Shown here: piece by piece, positions 16,437-26,582 of the stretch
Layout of the letters: each line of letters opens with the position of its first letter
Position numbering within the stretch: the stretch's first letter is position 1
From: Paludisphaera mucosa
GTDB taxonomy: Bacteria; Planctomycetota; Planctomycetia; Isosphaerales; Isosphaeraceae
Assembly: GCF_029589435.1 (NCBI RefSeq)
Contig: NZ_JARRAG010000002.1
Span: forward strand, 4,030,001-4,094,000
DNA length: 64,000 nucleotides
Direction: 5' to 3'
Program-made: the position numbers and the translations under genes
The notes under the pieces: generated by a model
Seen by the model: the letters and a program-made list of their open reading frames with translations, nothing else
What the model was told of the DNA's origin: nothing
Databases searched by the model: none

Positions 16437-17441
16437 ATGGCGAATTCGCTGCTGCGGATCGGGATCGCCGGGTGCGGCCAGGCCGCCCGGATCCACGTCG
16501 AGCGGCTCCTGAAGGAGCCCGACGTCAAGATCGTCGGCTGCGCGGACGCCCTTCGCGAGTCGGCGCAGGCGCTCGCCGCGTCGATCGCCGAGACCTCGGG
16601 CGAGTCGCCCGCCGTGTTCGGCGACCTCCGCGGGCTGCTCGACCAGCGGCCCGACGCCGTGGCGATCTTCACGCCCCACCTCCTCCACTACCGGCAGGCG
16701 ATGGACGCCCTCCAGGCCGGCGTCCACGTCTTCATCGAGAAGCCGCTATCGACGAACGCCCAGGAGGCCGACGACGTCGTGAACCTGGCGCGGGGGCGGA
16801 AGCTCAAGGTGGCGGTGGGCCATCAGTATCGGCTGCGTCCCAGCCTGGTCGAGGCCCGCAAGCGGCTGGCCGCCGACGCCGTGGGGCCGCTCCGGCTCGT
16901 CACCGCGGCCCTGGCGCAGCCCTGGCTCGCCCGCCAGCAGGAGCGGGGGGGCGAAAGCTCCTGGCGGTTCGACCCCAAGATGGCCGGGGGCGGCCTGCTC
17001 GCCGACGCCGGCGACCACCTGGTCGACGCCCTGCTGTGGACGACCGGCCGGCCCGCCCTGGAGGTCTTCGCCGTGCAGAGCCGCCTCCCCTCGGGACTCG
17101 ACGTCGTAACCGCCGCGGCGATCCGGCTGGAGGGCGACGTCGCGGCCACGCTGGCCCTCTCGGGCGTCTCGCGCGGCAGCCTGTTCGAGCTGAACTTCTT
17201 CGGCGAACGGGGCCGGATCCACGCCACCGACGCCCTCCTGGAAGTGGACCCCGGCGACGGCTCGCCCGTGCGCCGCGTCGACCTGCCGGAGGCCGCCGAG
17301 TCGGTCGACGCGAACTTCCTCGCCGCCCTGCGCGGCCTGGGCCCGCTCTCGTGCTCGGCGGAGGACGCCCTCGACACCGTCCGCCTGAGCGAGGCCGTCG
17401 CCCGCTCGGCCGCGACCGGCCAGGTCGTGCCGCTGATCTGA
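16437..17441 (+). CDS. Gfo/Idh/MocA-family NAD(P)-dependent oxidoreductase
   Basis: 334 residues. The N-terminal Rossmann fold begins LLRIGIAGCGQAARIHVERL. The family motif EKPLSTN (usual EKPxxxx) follows GVHVFI, and GHQYRLRP comes next. The C-terminal alpha/beta domain has the GGGLLADAGDHLVDALLW block, where the Asp/His of the family GxxxDxGxHxxD motif supply the catalytic His. Substrate unknown; members oxidise sugars, inositols or related polyols. ATG 16437 follows a GAAGAG site. It stands alone, with a stem-loop just after the stop. Confidence 0.9.
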   Translation: MANSLLRIGIAGCGQAARIHVERLLKEPDVKIVGCADALRESAQALAASIAETSGESPAVFGDLRGLLDQRPDAVAIFTPHLLHYRQAMDALQAGVHVFIEKPLSTNAQEADDVVNLARGRKLKVAVGHQYRLRPSLVEARKRLAADAVGPLRLVTAALAQPWLARQQERGGESSWRFDPKMAGGGLLADAGDHLVDALLWTTGRPALEVFAVQSRLPSGLDVVTAAAIRLEGDVAATLALSGVSRGSLFELNFFGERGRIHATDALLEVDPGDGSPVRRVDLPEAAESVDANFLAALRGLGPLSCSAEDALDTVRLSEAVARSAATGQVVPLI

Positions 17442-17447
17442 TCCACG

Positions 17448-17470
17448 CCCCCTCGCGGGAGGAGGGGGCC
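17448..17470 (+). terminator. Stem-loop after the oxidoreductase gene
   Basis: Perfect 8-bp stem GCCCCCTC/GAGGGGGC with a seven-base loop, seven bases after the stop. No T tract. The rest of the 348-base gap to 17789 shows no gene. Confidence 0.5.
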
Positions 17471-17789
17471 GCGTCGGACCGTCCGCCACGTGGCGCCCGG
17501 GCCGTCGCCCAATGCGGGTCGTGAGGATTTTCGGGAGAGTCGCTTGAATCGGCCGGCGCATCCGCTTACCACTCTCTTCAAGGCGTCCACGAGGTCCTGC
17601 CGAACAATCGGGAGTGGACGCCCCGGCGCGGCGTCCGCCCCCGGACCGCCCGACGACGCGACGACGAGCCCACACTCTTCACGCCGACTTTCTGCCACTG
17701 ATCGAAATGCGGAACGGGGCGTCGCTCCGAGACCCTGCGTCTCCGACCTCCGCCCCCACCCGGCATCCCCTGGCCCGAGGAACGGTTCC

Positions 17790-18149
17790 ATGTTCGAGCT
17801 TGAGACGACGTCCATCGCCCTCCTGGGAGCCCCCGCCGCCCCCGACGAAAGCCGGGACGGCTGGGAGGCCCGCACCTCCTTCCTGGACGCCCGCCACCCC
17901 GGCGAGGAGGAGGAAGAAGAGTTCGAAGAAGCCTTCGACGACGAGGAGGACGACGAGGAGGAGTTCGACGACGACATCGAGGAAGAGGACATCGACGACG
18001 ACTTCGACGACGACGAGGAAGACATCGACGAGGAACTCGACGAGGAACTCGACGACATCGAGGTCGACGAGGAAGAGGACGACTTCGACGACGACGAGGA
18101 CGACGACTTCGACGAGATCGACGAGGAAGACGAAGAGGACATCGACTGA
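17790..18149 (+). CDS. Hyper-acidic Asp/Glu-tail protein, 119 aa
   Basis: ATG 17790 follows GAGGAAC. Residues 1-38 are an ordinary head (MFELETTSIALLGAPAAP...). Residues 39-119 are an acidic tail in which about 65 of 81 residues are Asp or Glu, interrupted every few residues by a single Phe, Ile, Leu or Val (FDDDIEEEDIDDDFDDDEED). The regular hydrophobic spacing suggests the tail is not a random polyanion. Possible roles are a histone or basic-protein chaperone, metal or calcium binding, or a DNA mimic; none can be shown here. The downstream stem-loop supports a single-gene unit. Confidence 0.8.
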   Translation: MFELETTSIALLGAPAAPDESRDGWEARTSFLDARHPGEEEEEEFEEAFDDEEDDEEEFDDDIEEEDIDDDFDDDEEDIDEELDEELDDIEVDEEEDDFDDDEDDDFDEIDEEDEEDID

Positions 18150-18182
18150 GCCCTCGCCTCGCGAAACGTCGCCCCGGATCGC

Positions 18183-18207
18183 AGCCCGCCCCGACGCTGG
18201 GCGGGCT
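18183..18207 (+). terminator. Stem-loop after the acidic protein gene
   Basis: AGCCCGCC/GGCGGGCT, an 8-bp perfect stem with a nine-base loop, 33 bases after the stop. No clear T run. The remaining bases to 18540 contain no gene I can support and presumably hold the next promoter. Confidence 0.45.
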
Positions 18208-18540
18208 CGCCGTTGGGCCCTGCGCGCACGCCGGCCCGGATCCCGAAGCGCCGAGCGAGGGAGTCCGAGCCGTTGCCGTCGCGAGTTCCGAAGCGCGACG
18301 ACCACAGCCTTTGGGGGGGGTCTTGCGCGACATCAACGCGCCCTCGGGCGTCGGCTCGCGCCAATCCGTCCCGATCAGGCCGGAATCTCGGGATTTCCCG
18401 TGGGCGACGAAGGATGCGCCTTGTCGCCCGCCGCTTCCAGCGGCTATTCTAGAAGGGATCCCCGGAGCGGCCGACCTCCCTTGCAGCAGCGTCGGGTGAG
18501 GCCGGGCGACATGGCGGAAGGTATGAAGGGAGATTCTGCG

Positions 18541-18981
18541 ATGGGCGGATCGAACGACTGGACGGGTGATCCCACCGGAGATCGGCCGACCCCCGAGACC
18601 TCGACGCGTCGCCTGCGCGAGCAATCCCAGCGCGACTTCGAGATCGAGTTCATCGGCGGCATCCTCGAACGCGACCCCTACCTCGTCGAAGCCATCCGGG
18701 TCCACGCCAACAACCTGTCGGCCAAGGGCTTGTACTCCCGCGCCCTGCTGCTCGACCGGCGGCTCGTCCGGCTCCTCCCCGAAGACGCGATCGCCTGGTA
18801 CAACCTGGCCTGCAGCTACGCGATGCTGGGCATGGTCGACCCCGCCTTCGCCAGCCTTCAGCGCTCCCTCGAACTTGGCTACCAGTGCCAGGAACGCCTG
18901 CGGCACGACGCGGACCTCAAGACGCTCCGCAACGACCCCCGCTTCCACCGCCTCATCCGCCGCTTCGAGTTCATCCTCTGA
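18541..18981 (+). CDS. TPR-repeat protein, 146 aa
   Basis: Start ATG 18541 is chosen because GGGAG lies about eight bases upstream; in-frame ATGs at 18511 and 18523 would add up to ten residues. After a polar head, helices form TPR-like pairs: DFEIEFIGGILERDP, YLVEAIRVHANNLSAKGLYS, RALLLDRRLVRLLPEDA, IAWYNLACSYAMLGMVDPAF, ASLQRSLELGY. The WYNLACSYA...AF pattern is a standard TPR. It is probably a small cytoplasmic scaffold; no partner is evident. A strong intrinsic terminator follows. Confidence 0.8.
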   Translation: MGGSNDWTGDPTGDRPTPETSTRRLREQSQRDFEIEFIGGILERDPYLVEAIRVHANNLSAKGLYSRALLLDRRLVRLLPEDAIAWYNLACSYAMLGMVDPAFASLQRSLELGYQCQERLRHDADLKTLRNDPRFHRLIRRFEFIL

Positions 18982-19022
18982 ACCGAGCCCTGCGGCCCGC
19001 CGCCCCGTCGGCGACCTGAATG

Positions 19023-19077
19023 AAAGGGCGGGCGCCGCCCACCGATCCCCGGACGGTGGGCGGTGCCCGCCCTTTTT
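19023..19077 (+). terminator. Strong intrinsic terminator
   Basis: Long hairpin of about 22 bp: AAAGGGCGGGC then CCGCCCACCG pair with CGGTGGGCGG then GCCCGCCCTTT, with one internal mismatch, followed by TTTTT at 19073-19077. It ends the TPR gene transcript and separates it from the nucleoside phosphorylase gene. Confidence 0.9.
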
Positions 19078-19128
19078 GCGAATCCACTTTCTTCAGATTT
19101 CGATCCGAGCCACGGGAAGTTCCGTCCG

Positions 19129-19959
19129 ATGACCCATCACGACTGGGAGCACGTCCAGGAGGCCGCCGGGACCGTCCGGGCGGCCTGGCAAGGGAGCCCG
19201 CGGATCGGCCTGGTGCTGGGGACCGGCCTGGGGGCGCTCGCCCGGGAGATCGAATCTCCCGTCGCGATCCCGTACCCCGAGATCCCCCACTTCCCCAGGT
19301 CCACGGTCGCGAGCCACGCCGGCCAGCTCGTCTGCGGGAGCCTCGTGGGCCATCCGGTCATGGCGATGGAAGGGCGATTCCACCTGTACGAGGGCTACAC
19401 CGCCGCTCAGGTGACGTTCCCCATCCGGGTCATGAAGGAGATGGGCTGCGAGCTGCTGATCGTCTCCAACGCCTGCGGCGGCCTGAACCCCCAGTTCCGC
19501 AAGGGGGACCTGATGGTCATCGAGGACCACATCAACCTGCTGGGGCTCAATCCGCTCATCGGCCCCAACGACGAACGCCTGGGCCCCCGATTCCCCGACA
19601 TGATCGAGCCCTACGACGACGGCCTCCAGGAGCTGGCGCTCCGCGTCGCGCTGGAGGCGAACATCGTCGCCCATCGCGGGGTCTATGTGGCGGTGACGGG
19701 CCCCAACCTGGAGACCCGGGCCGAGTACCGGTTCCTGCGGGGCATCGGGGCCGACGTCGTCGGGATGTCCACGATCCCCGAGGTCCTGGTCGCGGTCCAC
19801 GCCGGGATCAAGGTCCTGGGCTTCTCGATCGTCACCGACATGTGCCTGCCCGACGCCCTGGAGCCGGTGGATATCGAGAAGATCGTCGCCGTCGCCAACC
19901 AGGCCGAGGCCAAGCTCCGCACCATCGTCCGGGGCGTGCTCGAGCGCCTGCCGGCCTGA
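19129..19959 (+). CDS. Purine nucleoside phosphorylase (PNP/MTAP family)
   Basis: 276 residues. Cleaves purine nucleosides with phosphate to the base plus ribose-1-phosphate (purine salvage). Family blocks are [62 protein letters not shown] and [13 protein letters not shown]. The base-specificity position that is Asn in human-type PNP is Asp237 here ([12 protein letters not shown]), so 6-oxo versus 6-amino preference is uncertain. ATG 19129 is used; the frame further upstream runs into the terminator. It lies just before ileS and purN, with a GC-rich stem-loop (19963-19984) between. Confidence 0.9.
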   Translation: MTHHDWEHVQEAAGTVRAAWQGSPRIGLVLGTGLGALAREIESPVAIPYPEIPHFPRSTVASHAGQLVCGSLVGHPVMAMEGRFHLYEGYTAAQVTFPIRVMKEMGCELLIVSNACGGLNPQFRKGDLMVIEDHINLLGLNPLIGPNDERLGPRFPDMIEPYDDGLQELALRVALEANIVAHRGVYVAVTGPNLETRAEYRFLRGIGADVVGMSTIPEVLVAVHAGIKVLGFSIVTDMCLPDALEPVDIEKIVAVANQAEAKLRTIVRGVLERLPA

Positions 19960-20032
19960 ACCCGGCCGGCCCGCCCCCCGGCCGTGCCCCGCATCGACCC
20001 GATCCGACCCGAGCCAGGGATGCCGAAGCGTC

Positions 20033-22882
20033 ATGTCCACGAACGCCAAGCCGTATAAAGAGACCCTGAACCTGCCCGCGACCGAGTTCGCGATGAAGGC
20101 GAACCTGCCCGCCCGCGAGCCCGCGATGCAGGAGAGCTGGCGCGAGCACGACCTCTACGGCCAGCTCCGCCGCGCCCGCAAGGGGTCGCCCGTCCGCGTC
20201 CTCCACGACGGCCCGCCGTACGCCAACGGCGACATCCACATGGGGACGGCGCTCAACAAGATGCTCAAGGACTTCGTCGTCCGCTCGCTCTCGATGCGCG
20301 GCTTCGACAGCCCCTACGTCCCCGGGTGGGACACCCACGGCCTCCCCATCGAGCACAAGGTCATGAAGGACCTGGGGTCGAAGGCCCAGGCCCTCGACCG
20401 GGCCGAGATCCGCGACCTCTGCCGCGTCGAGGCCCTCAAATGGGTCGACGTCCAGCGCACGCAGTTCCGACGCCTGGGCGTGCTCGGCGACTGGGACGAC
20501 CCGTATCTGACGCTCGACCACCGCTACGAGGCCGGCATCGTCGACGTTTTGGCCGACCTGCTGGAGGGCGAGTACGTCTTCCGCCAGCTCAAGCCGATCC
20601 ACTGGTGCACCTCGGACCAGACGGCCCTCGCCGAGGCCGAGCTGGAGTACCGCGACGAGACCTCGCCCAGCCTCTACGTCAACTTCCCGATGGTCGCGGG
20701 CGTCCCCGCCGCCTGGCTCCAGGCCGACGGTTCGAAGGCCGAGGACTGGCGGGCGATGATCTGGACGACGACGCCCTGGACCCTGCCCGCCAACGTCGCC
20801 ATCGCCGTCCACCCCGACCTCGTCTACGCCGGCGTCCGCTACACCGACCCCGAGAGCGGCCAGGTCGTCCGCACGATCCTGGGCGCCGACCTCGTCGCCA
20901 AGGTGATGGAGCTGAAGAAGGTCGCCGACTTCGCCGAGGTCGGCCGCTGCAAGGGCCGCGAGCTGGAGCACGCCCAGTACCGCCACCCGTTCCTCGACCG
21001 GGTCTCGCCGATCGTGCTGGCGAGCTACGTCAGCGTCGAGGACGGCACCGGCCTGGTCCACACCGCGCCCGGCCACGGCGGCGAGGACTACCAGACCGGC
21101 CGCGTCTACCAGCTGCCGATCCTCAGCCCCGTCGACCCGGCGGGCAAGTTCACCGCCGAGGCCCCCGACTGGCTCGTCGGCCTGCACGTCTTCGCGGCCA
21201 ACCCCAAGGTCGTCGCCCACCTCAGGGAGTCGGGCGACCTGTATCTCGAAGCACCCCTCACGCACAGCTACCCGCACTGCTGGCGCTGCAAGAAGCCGGT
21301 GATCTTCCGGGCGACCGAGCAGTGGTTCGTGGGCGTCGACCGCAACGACCTGCGGGGCCGGACGCTGGAGGAGATCCGCAACGCCGTGAAGTGGTACCCC
21401 GAGTGGGGCCAGGCGCGGATCGAGGCGATGGTCTCGCTCCGCCCCGACTGGTGCATCAGCCGCCAGCGGTCGTGGGGCGTGCCGATCCCGGCCCTGGGCT
21501 GCACGGCCTGCAACGCCCAGCTCCTCACGGCCGAGACCGCCCGCCACTTCCGCGACCTCTTCCGCAAGGAAGGCGCCGACGCCTGGTTCAGCAAGCCCGT
21601 CGAGCAGATCCTGCCGCCCGACGCCAAGTGCCCCCAGTGCGGCGGGACGAGCTTCCGCAAGGAAGGGGACATCCTCGACGTCTGGTTCGAATCCGGCTCC
21701 AGCCACCGCGCCGTGCTCGCCGGGGGCTTCGAGCTGGGCTTCCCGGCGTTCATGTACCTGGAAGGGTCGGACCAGCACCGCGGCTGGTTCCAGTCGTCGA
21801 TCCTGACCTCGGTGGGCTCGACGGGGAGGGCCCCGTTCGAGAGCATCCTGACCCACGGGTTCGTCGTCGACGACAAGGGGCAGAAGATGTCCAAGTCGCT
21901 GGGGAACGTCGTCTCCGCGGTCAAGGCGACCGAGCAGCACGGCGCCGACGTCCTGCGGCTGATGGTCTCCAGCATGGACTACGCCGACGACGTCCGCATC
22001 AGCGAACGCTCGATCAAGGAGGCGTCGGAGGCGTACCGCAAGATCCGCAACACGTTCCGCTACCTGCTGGGCAACCTCGAAGACTACGCCAAGTTCGACC
22101 CCTCGACCGTCGACCTGGCGACCCTGCACGAGATCGACCACTGGGCGCTCGGCCAGCTCAACCAGGTGGTCCGCGACGTCCTCGGGGCCTACGAGCGGTT
22201 CGAGTTCTACCGGGTCTACTCGCGCATCTACCAGTTCTTCTCGGTGGAGCTGTCGAGCTTCTACCTCGACGTCCTCAAGGACCGGCTCTACGCCGAGGAG
22301 CCCCTCGGCCCCGACCGCCGCGCCGCGCAGTACGTCCTGTACAAGCTGCACGACGTCCTGACCCGGCTGCTGGCCCCGGTCCTCCCCCACACGGCCGAGG
22401 AGTCGTGGGGCTACCTGCCGCACGGCCAGGGGTTCCCGGCGAGCGTCCATCTGGCGACCTTCCCAGAGCCCGACCCCCGCTGGGACGACCCCCAGAGGGA
22501 TTCGCGCTGGGGCGTCCTCCGCGAGGCCCGCGACGCGATCCTCAAGGCCCTCGAAGGGCTCCGCAAGGACAAGACGATCGGCAGCGCCCAGGAGGCGGCC
22601 GTCGTCATCACGGCCCCGCCGGCCGACCTGGCGTCCCTCCAGGCCGACCGCGACCTGCTGGCGACGATCTGCCTGGTCTCCGAGGTCGAGGTCCGCGAAG
22701 GCGAGCCCGCCCCGGCCGCCGGTGGCGAGAGGTTCCGGGTGACGGCCGCGCGGTCGACCTACGGCAAGTGCGAGCGCTGCTGGAACTACCGGCCGACCGT
22801 CGGCCGCGACGCCGAGCACCCGACGCTCTGCGAGCGCTGCGTCCGCGTGGTGACGGCCCAGGCCGCGAAGGACCCGGCCTGA
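20033..22882 (+). CDS. ileS: Isoleucyl-tRNA synthetase
   Basis: 949 residues, full length. Charges tRNA-Ile with isoleucine. The class I HIGH-type motif is HMGT at 69-72 within PPYANGDIHMGTALNK. The KMSKS motif is exact at 618-622. An editing domain contains TTTPWTLPANVAIAVHP. The C-terminal zinc ribbon (KCERCWNYRP ... LCERCVRVV) is complete, as in bacterial enzymes. The stop overlaps the purN start (TGATG), giving translational coupling. The last His of the HIGH motif is Thr, a variant found in many IleRS. Confidence 0.97.
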   Translation: MSTNAKPYKETLNLPATEFAMKANLPAREPAMQESWREHDLYGQLRRARKGSPVRVLHDGPPYANGDIHMGTALNKMLKDFVVRSLSMRGFDSPYVPGWDTHGLPIEHKVMKDLGSKAQALDRAEIRDLCRVEALKWVDVQRTQFRRLGVLGDWDDPYLTLDHRYEAGIVDVLADLLEGEYVFRQLKPIHWCTSDQTALAEAELEYRDETSPSLYVNFPMVAGVPAAWLQADGSKAEDWRAMIWTTTPWTLPANVAIAVHPDLVYAGVRYTDPESGQVVRTILGADLVAKVMELKKVADFAEVGRCKGRELEHAQYRHPFLDRVSPIVLASYVSVEDGTGLVHTAPGHGGEDYQTGRVYQLPILSPVDPAGKFTAEAPDWLVGLHVFAANPKVVAHLRESGDLYLEAPLTHSYPHCWRCKKPVIFRATEQWFVGVDRNDLRGRTLEEIRNAVKWYPEWGQARIEAMVSLRPDWCISRQRSWGVPIPALGCTACNAQLLTAETARHFRDLFRKEGADAWFSKPVEQILPPDAKCPQCGGTSFRKEGDILDVWFESGSSHRAVLAGGFELGFPAFMYLEGSDQHRGWFQSSILTSVGSTGRAPFESILTHGFVVDDKGQKMSKSLGNVVSAVKATEQHGADVLRLMVSSMDYADDVRISERSIKEASEAYRKIRNTFRYLLGNLEDYAKFDPSTVDLATLHEIDHWALGQLNQVVRDVLGAYERFEFYRVYSRIYQFFSVELSSFYLDVLKDRLYAEEPLGPDRRAAQYVLYKLHDVLTRLLAPVLPHTAEESWGYLPHGQGFPASVHLATFPEPDPRWDDPQRDSRWGVLREARDAILKALEGLRKDKTIGSAQEAAVVITAPPADLASLQADRDLLATICLVSEVEVREGEPAPAAGGERFRVTAARSTYGKCERCWNYRPTVGRDAEHPTLCERCVRVVTAQAAKDPA

Positions 22883-23550
22883 TGGCGACGCCCAGCGGGC
22901 CGCCGAGCCGGCCGATCTCGCCGATCCGCCTGGCCGTCTGCGTGTCGGGGGGCGGGACGACGCTCCAGAACCTGCTGGACCGAATCGCCGCCGGGTCGCT
23001 CGACGCCCGGGTCGTCCAGGTGGTCGCCAGCCGGCCCGGCATCGCCGCGATCGCGAAGGCCGAGAAGGCCGGCCTGCCCGTGGCCGTCGCCGCCTCGGCC
23101 CGCCAGAAGATCGACGTGGAATCCTACAGCGCCTCGATCTTCGACCCGATCCGGGCGAGCGGGGCCGACCTCGTCCTGCTCGCCGGCTTCCTCGCGCTGG
23201 TGAAGATCCCCGCGGACTTCCGGGGCCGGGTGATCAACATCCACCCGGGCCTGATCCCGTCGTTCTGCGGCAAGGGGTACTACGGCGGGCGCGTCCACCA
23301 GGCTGCGCTCGACTACGGGGTGAAGGTCAGCGGCTGCACCGTGCACTTCGCCAGCGACCAGTACGACGAGGGCCCGATCATCCTCCAGAAGACGGTCCCG
23401 ATCCTCGAAGGCGACGACGCCCACGCTCTGGCCGCCCGCGTCTTCGAGGCCGAGAAAGACGCCCTCCCGGAGGCTGTCGCCCTCTTCGCCGCCGGCCGGC
23501 TGTCAATCGATGGCCGCCGCGTCCGGATCGCGCCGGCGGGCGGCGCCTGA
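22882..23550 (+). CDS. purN: Phosphoribosylglycinamide formyltransferase
   Basis: 222 residues. Transfers formyl from 10-formyl-THF to GAR, the third step of purine synthesis. The phosphate loop CVSGGGTTLQNLL replaces the usual GGxGTNL pattern. Active-site residues are visible: the Asn-His pair in INIHPGLIPSF, the GKGYYGGRVHQA loop, SGCTVHF and the Asp in DQYDEGPIIL. ATG 22882 overlaps the ileS stop by one base. With PNP upstream, the local theme is purine metabolism around ileS. Confidence 0.93.
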   Translation: MATPSGPPSRPISPIRLAVCVSGGGTTLQNLLDRIAAGSLDARVVQVVASRPGIAAIAKAEKAGLPVAVAASARQKIDVESYSASIFDPIRASGADLVLLAGFLALVKIPADFRGRVINIHPGLIPSFCGKGYYGGRVHQAALDYGVKVSGCTVHFASDQYDEGPIILQKTVPILEGDDAHALAARVFEAEKDALPEAVALFAAGRLSIDGRRVRIAPAGGA

Positions 23551-23563
23551 ACCTCGCCCGAGG

Positions 23564-24052
<489 letters not shown>

Positions 24053-24227
24053 GTGCGTCTCCTGCGGCCTGAGGCCGCGGTCGGACCTTCGTCCCGTCGC
24101 CCGGCCCCCCGGCCAAACGGTTGGCGAGGTCCTTGTTGCGGGCACGGGCACGACATGGAAGATCGCGCAATTCGCCGCGTCGTCCCTTCAAGGATTTCCC
24201 GCGTCTATGCCGGCGTCCCGGGAGGCC

Positions 24228-26546
24228 TCAGTCCGCAAAGGCCTCCAGCTCGCCGCACGACGAGAAGGCCTGGTCCGGGCCGTCGCCCGAGGCGGGGACG
24301 CCCACGACCCGCACGGAGCGGGCGGCGACGGGCTCCTTGAGCTTCAGCTCGAACGCCCGTCCGTCCTGGATGTCGGGGGCCCGGGTCGCGTCGGCGGCGG
24401 GGTAGTCGGCCAGCTCGCCGACGGTCTCCCAGGGGCCGTCGGGCTGGCGCTGGACCTGCACGCGAGGCTTGCCCTTCGATGCGTCGAACCAGCCGCCGTC
24501 GTGGAAGGTCCGGCCGTGATGGAAGACGACGCGGCGGATCGAAGCGGGGGCGGGCAGCGCGACGGCGTACCAGTCCTCGCCCCCCTTCGGCTTGCGGCCG
24601 TCGAAGGTGACGGCGTACGTGCCCGGGTCGCCGTCGTTGATCGAGCCGCCGACGTTCCCCTCGCGCGAGCGGGCCTCCTCGGCGTAAGCGAGGACCGACT
24701 CGTGCTTCGGCAGGGCGAGGCCCGAGGCGCGGAGCCAGACGCGGTACGCGCCGCCCGTCGAGCCGGCGTCGGCGAAGGGGACGAACAGGGCGTGCGCCGG
24801 GCCCCGGGAGGGATCGGCCCCCACGATCGGGAGCCGGAAGGCCAGCTCGGGCCCCGGCTCCGGCCCGGCCTTGAGGTCCGAGGTCAGGCCGACGGCCCGC
24901 GCCGGGGGCCCGCCGGGGTTGCGCGCCTCGTCGTACGCCAGCACGAACGGCCCCCACGTCAGCGCCGCGCGGTCGGGGTTGGACAACCCCCCGGGGACGG
25001 CCTTCAGCTCCAGGTCCGTGCCCACCTCGATCGTCGTGCCGTCCTTCCAGTCGTCGGACTTGACCACGACCGAGCCGTCCGGCTGCATCTTCAGCTCGCA
25101 CTCGGACTTCTTGGCCGACACCCTCAAGGTCCGGCTCCAGGCCGGCATCGGGATCAGGATCGTCAGCGGGAACGGCCGGGAGGCGTGAATCGTGATCGTC
25201 GAGCGGCCGACGGCGGGGAACTCGCTCGCCTGGTCGATGACGACGTCGCGGCCCGCGACCCGGATCGTGGCCTGCGAGGTCTCGCGGGTCTCGACGATCA
25301 GGGCCTCGCGGCCCTCCCAGGTCGTCGTCAGGTAGGCTTCCTGGACGGCCAGGGCCATCCCGCGAGGGCCGCTGGAGTGGCAGCAGGTGATGAAGTCGTC
25401 GTACTGCTTGCGGCCTTCGAGGGCCGTGTAGTAGCACCAGTCGTCGCCGCCCGGGTGCTGGGCCGCGGCGAGGTGGTTGTAAGCGGCCCGCTCGATCTCC
25501 TCGGCGTACTTCCGCTCGCCGGTGATACGCAGGAGCTGCAGCGAGAGCTGGATCCACGTCGTCGTCACGCAGACCTCGCCGATATGGGCGCCGACGCCGT
25601 TGGGCAGGGCGTGGGCCTCGTGGAAGTGCTCCCCCGCGCTGGCGGATCCGGAGATGTACAGCCGGTTGGCGACGACGTCGGCCCAGGCGTGGACCACGGG
25701 GTCGAGATACGCCCGGTCGCCCGTCGCGCGGGCCAGCTCGCAGAGGCCGACGAGGTTCGAAAGCATCTCGTACGCCTTCGCGTTGCCGACCTCGTCCACC
25801 CCCTTGCCGGCCGCCAGCCGCGAGAGGATGCCCGGCCCCCCGGGCTCGTCCCACGACTTCACGATGTAGCGGGCGAAGTCGAGATAGCGGGCGTCGCCGG
25901 TGGAGCGATACAGGATCACGATCGGTTCGAGCACGCTCGTCGCCGCCATCCCCTGGTGCGTCCCGGCCGCGAGGATGCTCCGCTTCGCGGGGAAGGTCGC
26001 GATCAGCAGGTCGCCCATCCGCCGGCAGGCGTCGAGCGCGGGGACGTCGCCGGTGTACTGGTGGTAGGTCAGCAGGCCGATCAGGTTGTACTTGTGCGAC
26101 CAGACGTCCCAGTCGGCCCCCCGGAAGAGTCCGAACCGCTGCTCGGGGAGGTACGTGCCCAGGTAGCCGTCGGGCTCCTGGCAGGCGACCAGCTCGGCGG
26201 CCACCTTGTCGAGCTTGGCCCGGAGCGTGGGGTCGCCGGTGTTCGCCCAGGCGAGGGTCGCCGCGTGCAGCCACTTGCCGACGTGCTCGCCGATCCAGGG
26301 GTGGCTCCCCGGCTTCTTCCGATAGCCGGCGAGCAGGGGCTCCACGTCGACGTTCAGGAGCCGGACCTTCTCGTTGACCGCGACGCGATCCCCCAGCCAG
26401 CCCCCCAGCTTGATCCGCGAGGGCGGAAGCAGCCGGGCGGCGTCGGGCAGCTTGTCGGGCGTCTTGAAGGGGAGGGGCTCGATCGGCGCGGCGGTCGTCG
26501 CCGCCGCGATCGTCAGCCCCGCCAGGAGCGCGAGCAAGGTCTTCAT
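24228..26546 (-). CDS. GH127-family glycoside hydrolase, secreted
   Basis: 772 residues with a Sec signal peptide (LLALLAGLTIAAATTAAP). GH127 enzymes are retaining beta-L-arabinofuranosidases that use a zinc-bound cysteine nucleophile. The metal-site residues are present: Glu324 and Cys326 in GEVCVTTTW, and Cys388-Cys389 in TCCHSSGPRG. The (alpha/alpha)6 barrel spans about 40-430 (PDGYLGTYLPEQRF, SVLEPIVILYRSTGDARYL). It is followed by beta-sandwich domains and a discoidin-like C terminus (SIRRVVFHHGRTFHDGGWF ... RSVRVVG). Activity on plant or exopolysaccharide arabinose is plausible. It may be cotranscribed with the upstream deacetylase gene. Confidence 0.88.
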   Translation of the reverse strand: MKTLLALLAGLTIAAATTAAPIEPLPFKTPDKLPDAARLLPPSRIKLGGWLGDRVAVNEKVRLLNVDVEPLLAGYRKKPGSHPWIGEHVGKWLHAATLAWANTGDPTLRAKLDKVAAELVACQEPDGYLGTYLPEQRFGLFRGADWDVWSHKYNLIGLLTYHQYTGDVPALDACRRMGDLLIATFPAKRSILAAGTHQGMAATSVLEPIVILYRSTGDARYLDFARYIVKSWDEPGGPGILSRLAAGKGVDEVGNAKAYEMLSNLVGLCELARATGDRAYLDPVVHAWADVVANRLYISGSASAGEHFHEAHALPNGVGAHIGEVCVTTTWIQLSLQLLRITGERKYAEEIERAAYNHLAAAQHPGGDDWCYYTALEGRKQYDDFITCCHSSGPRGMALAVQEAYLTTTWEGREALIVETRETSQATIRVAGRDVVIDQASEFPAVGRSTITIHASRPFPLTILIPMPAWSRTLRVSAKKSECELKMQPDGSVVVKSDDWKDGTTIEVGTDLELKAVPGGLSNPDRAALTWGPFVLAYDEARNPGGPPARAVGLTSDLKAGPEPGPELAFRLPIVGADPSRGPAHALFVPFADAGSTGGAYRVWLRASGLALPKHESVLAYAEEARSREGNVGGSINDGDPGTYAVTFDGRKPKGGEDWYAVALPAPASIRRVVFHHGRTFHDGGWFDASKGKPRVQVQRQPDGPWETVGELADYPAADATRAPDIQDGRAFELKLKEPVAARSVRVVGVPASGDGPDQAFSSCGELEAFAD

Positions 26547-26582
26547 GGGAGAGGTCCTGTAGGATCGGGGTTCGTCGCGAGA

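Noticed and set aside
19832-22819. 995-codon open frame antisense to PNP/ileS
   Set aside because: It mirrors the GC3-biased ileS gene, has shadow composition (Asp/Val/Arg/Gly-rich) and shows no domain; ileS is certain on the other strand.
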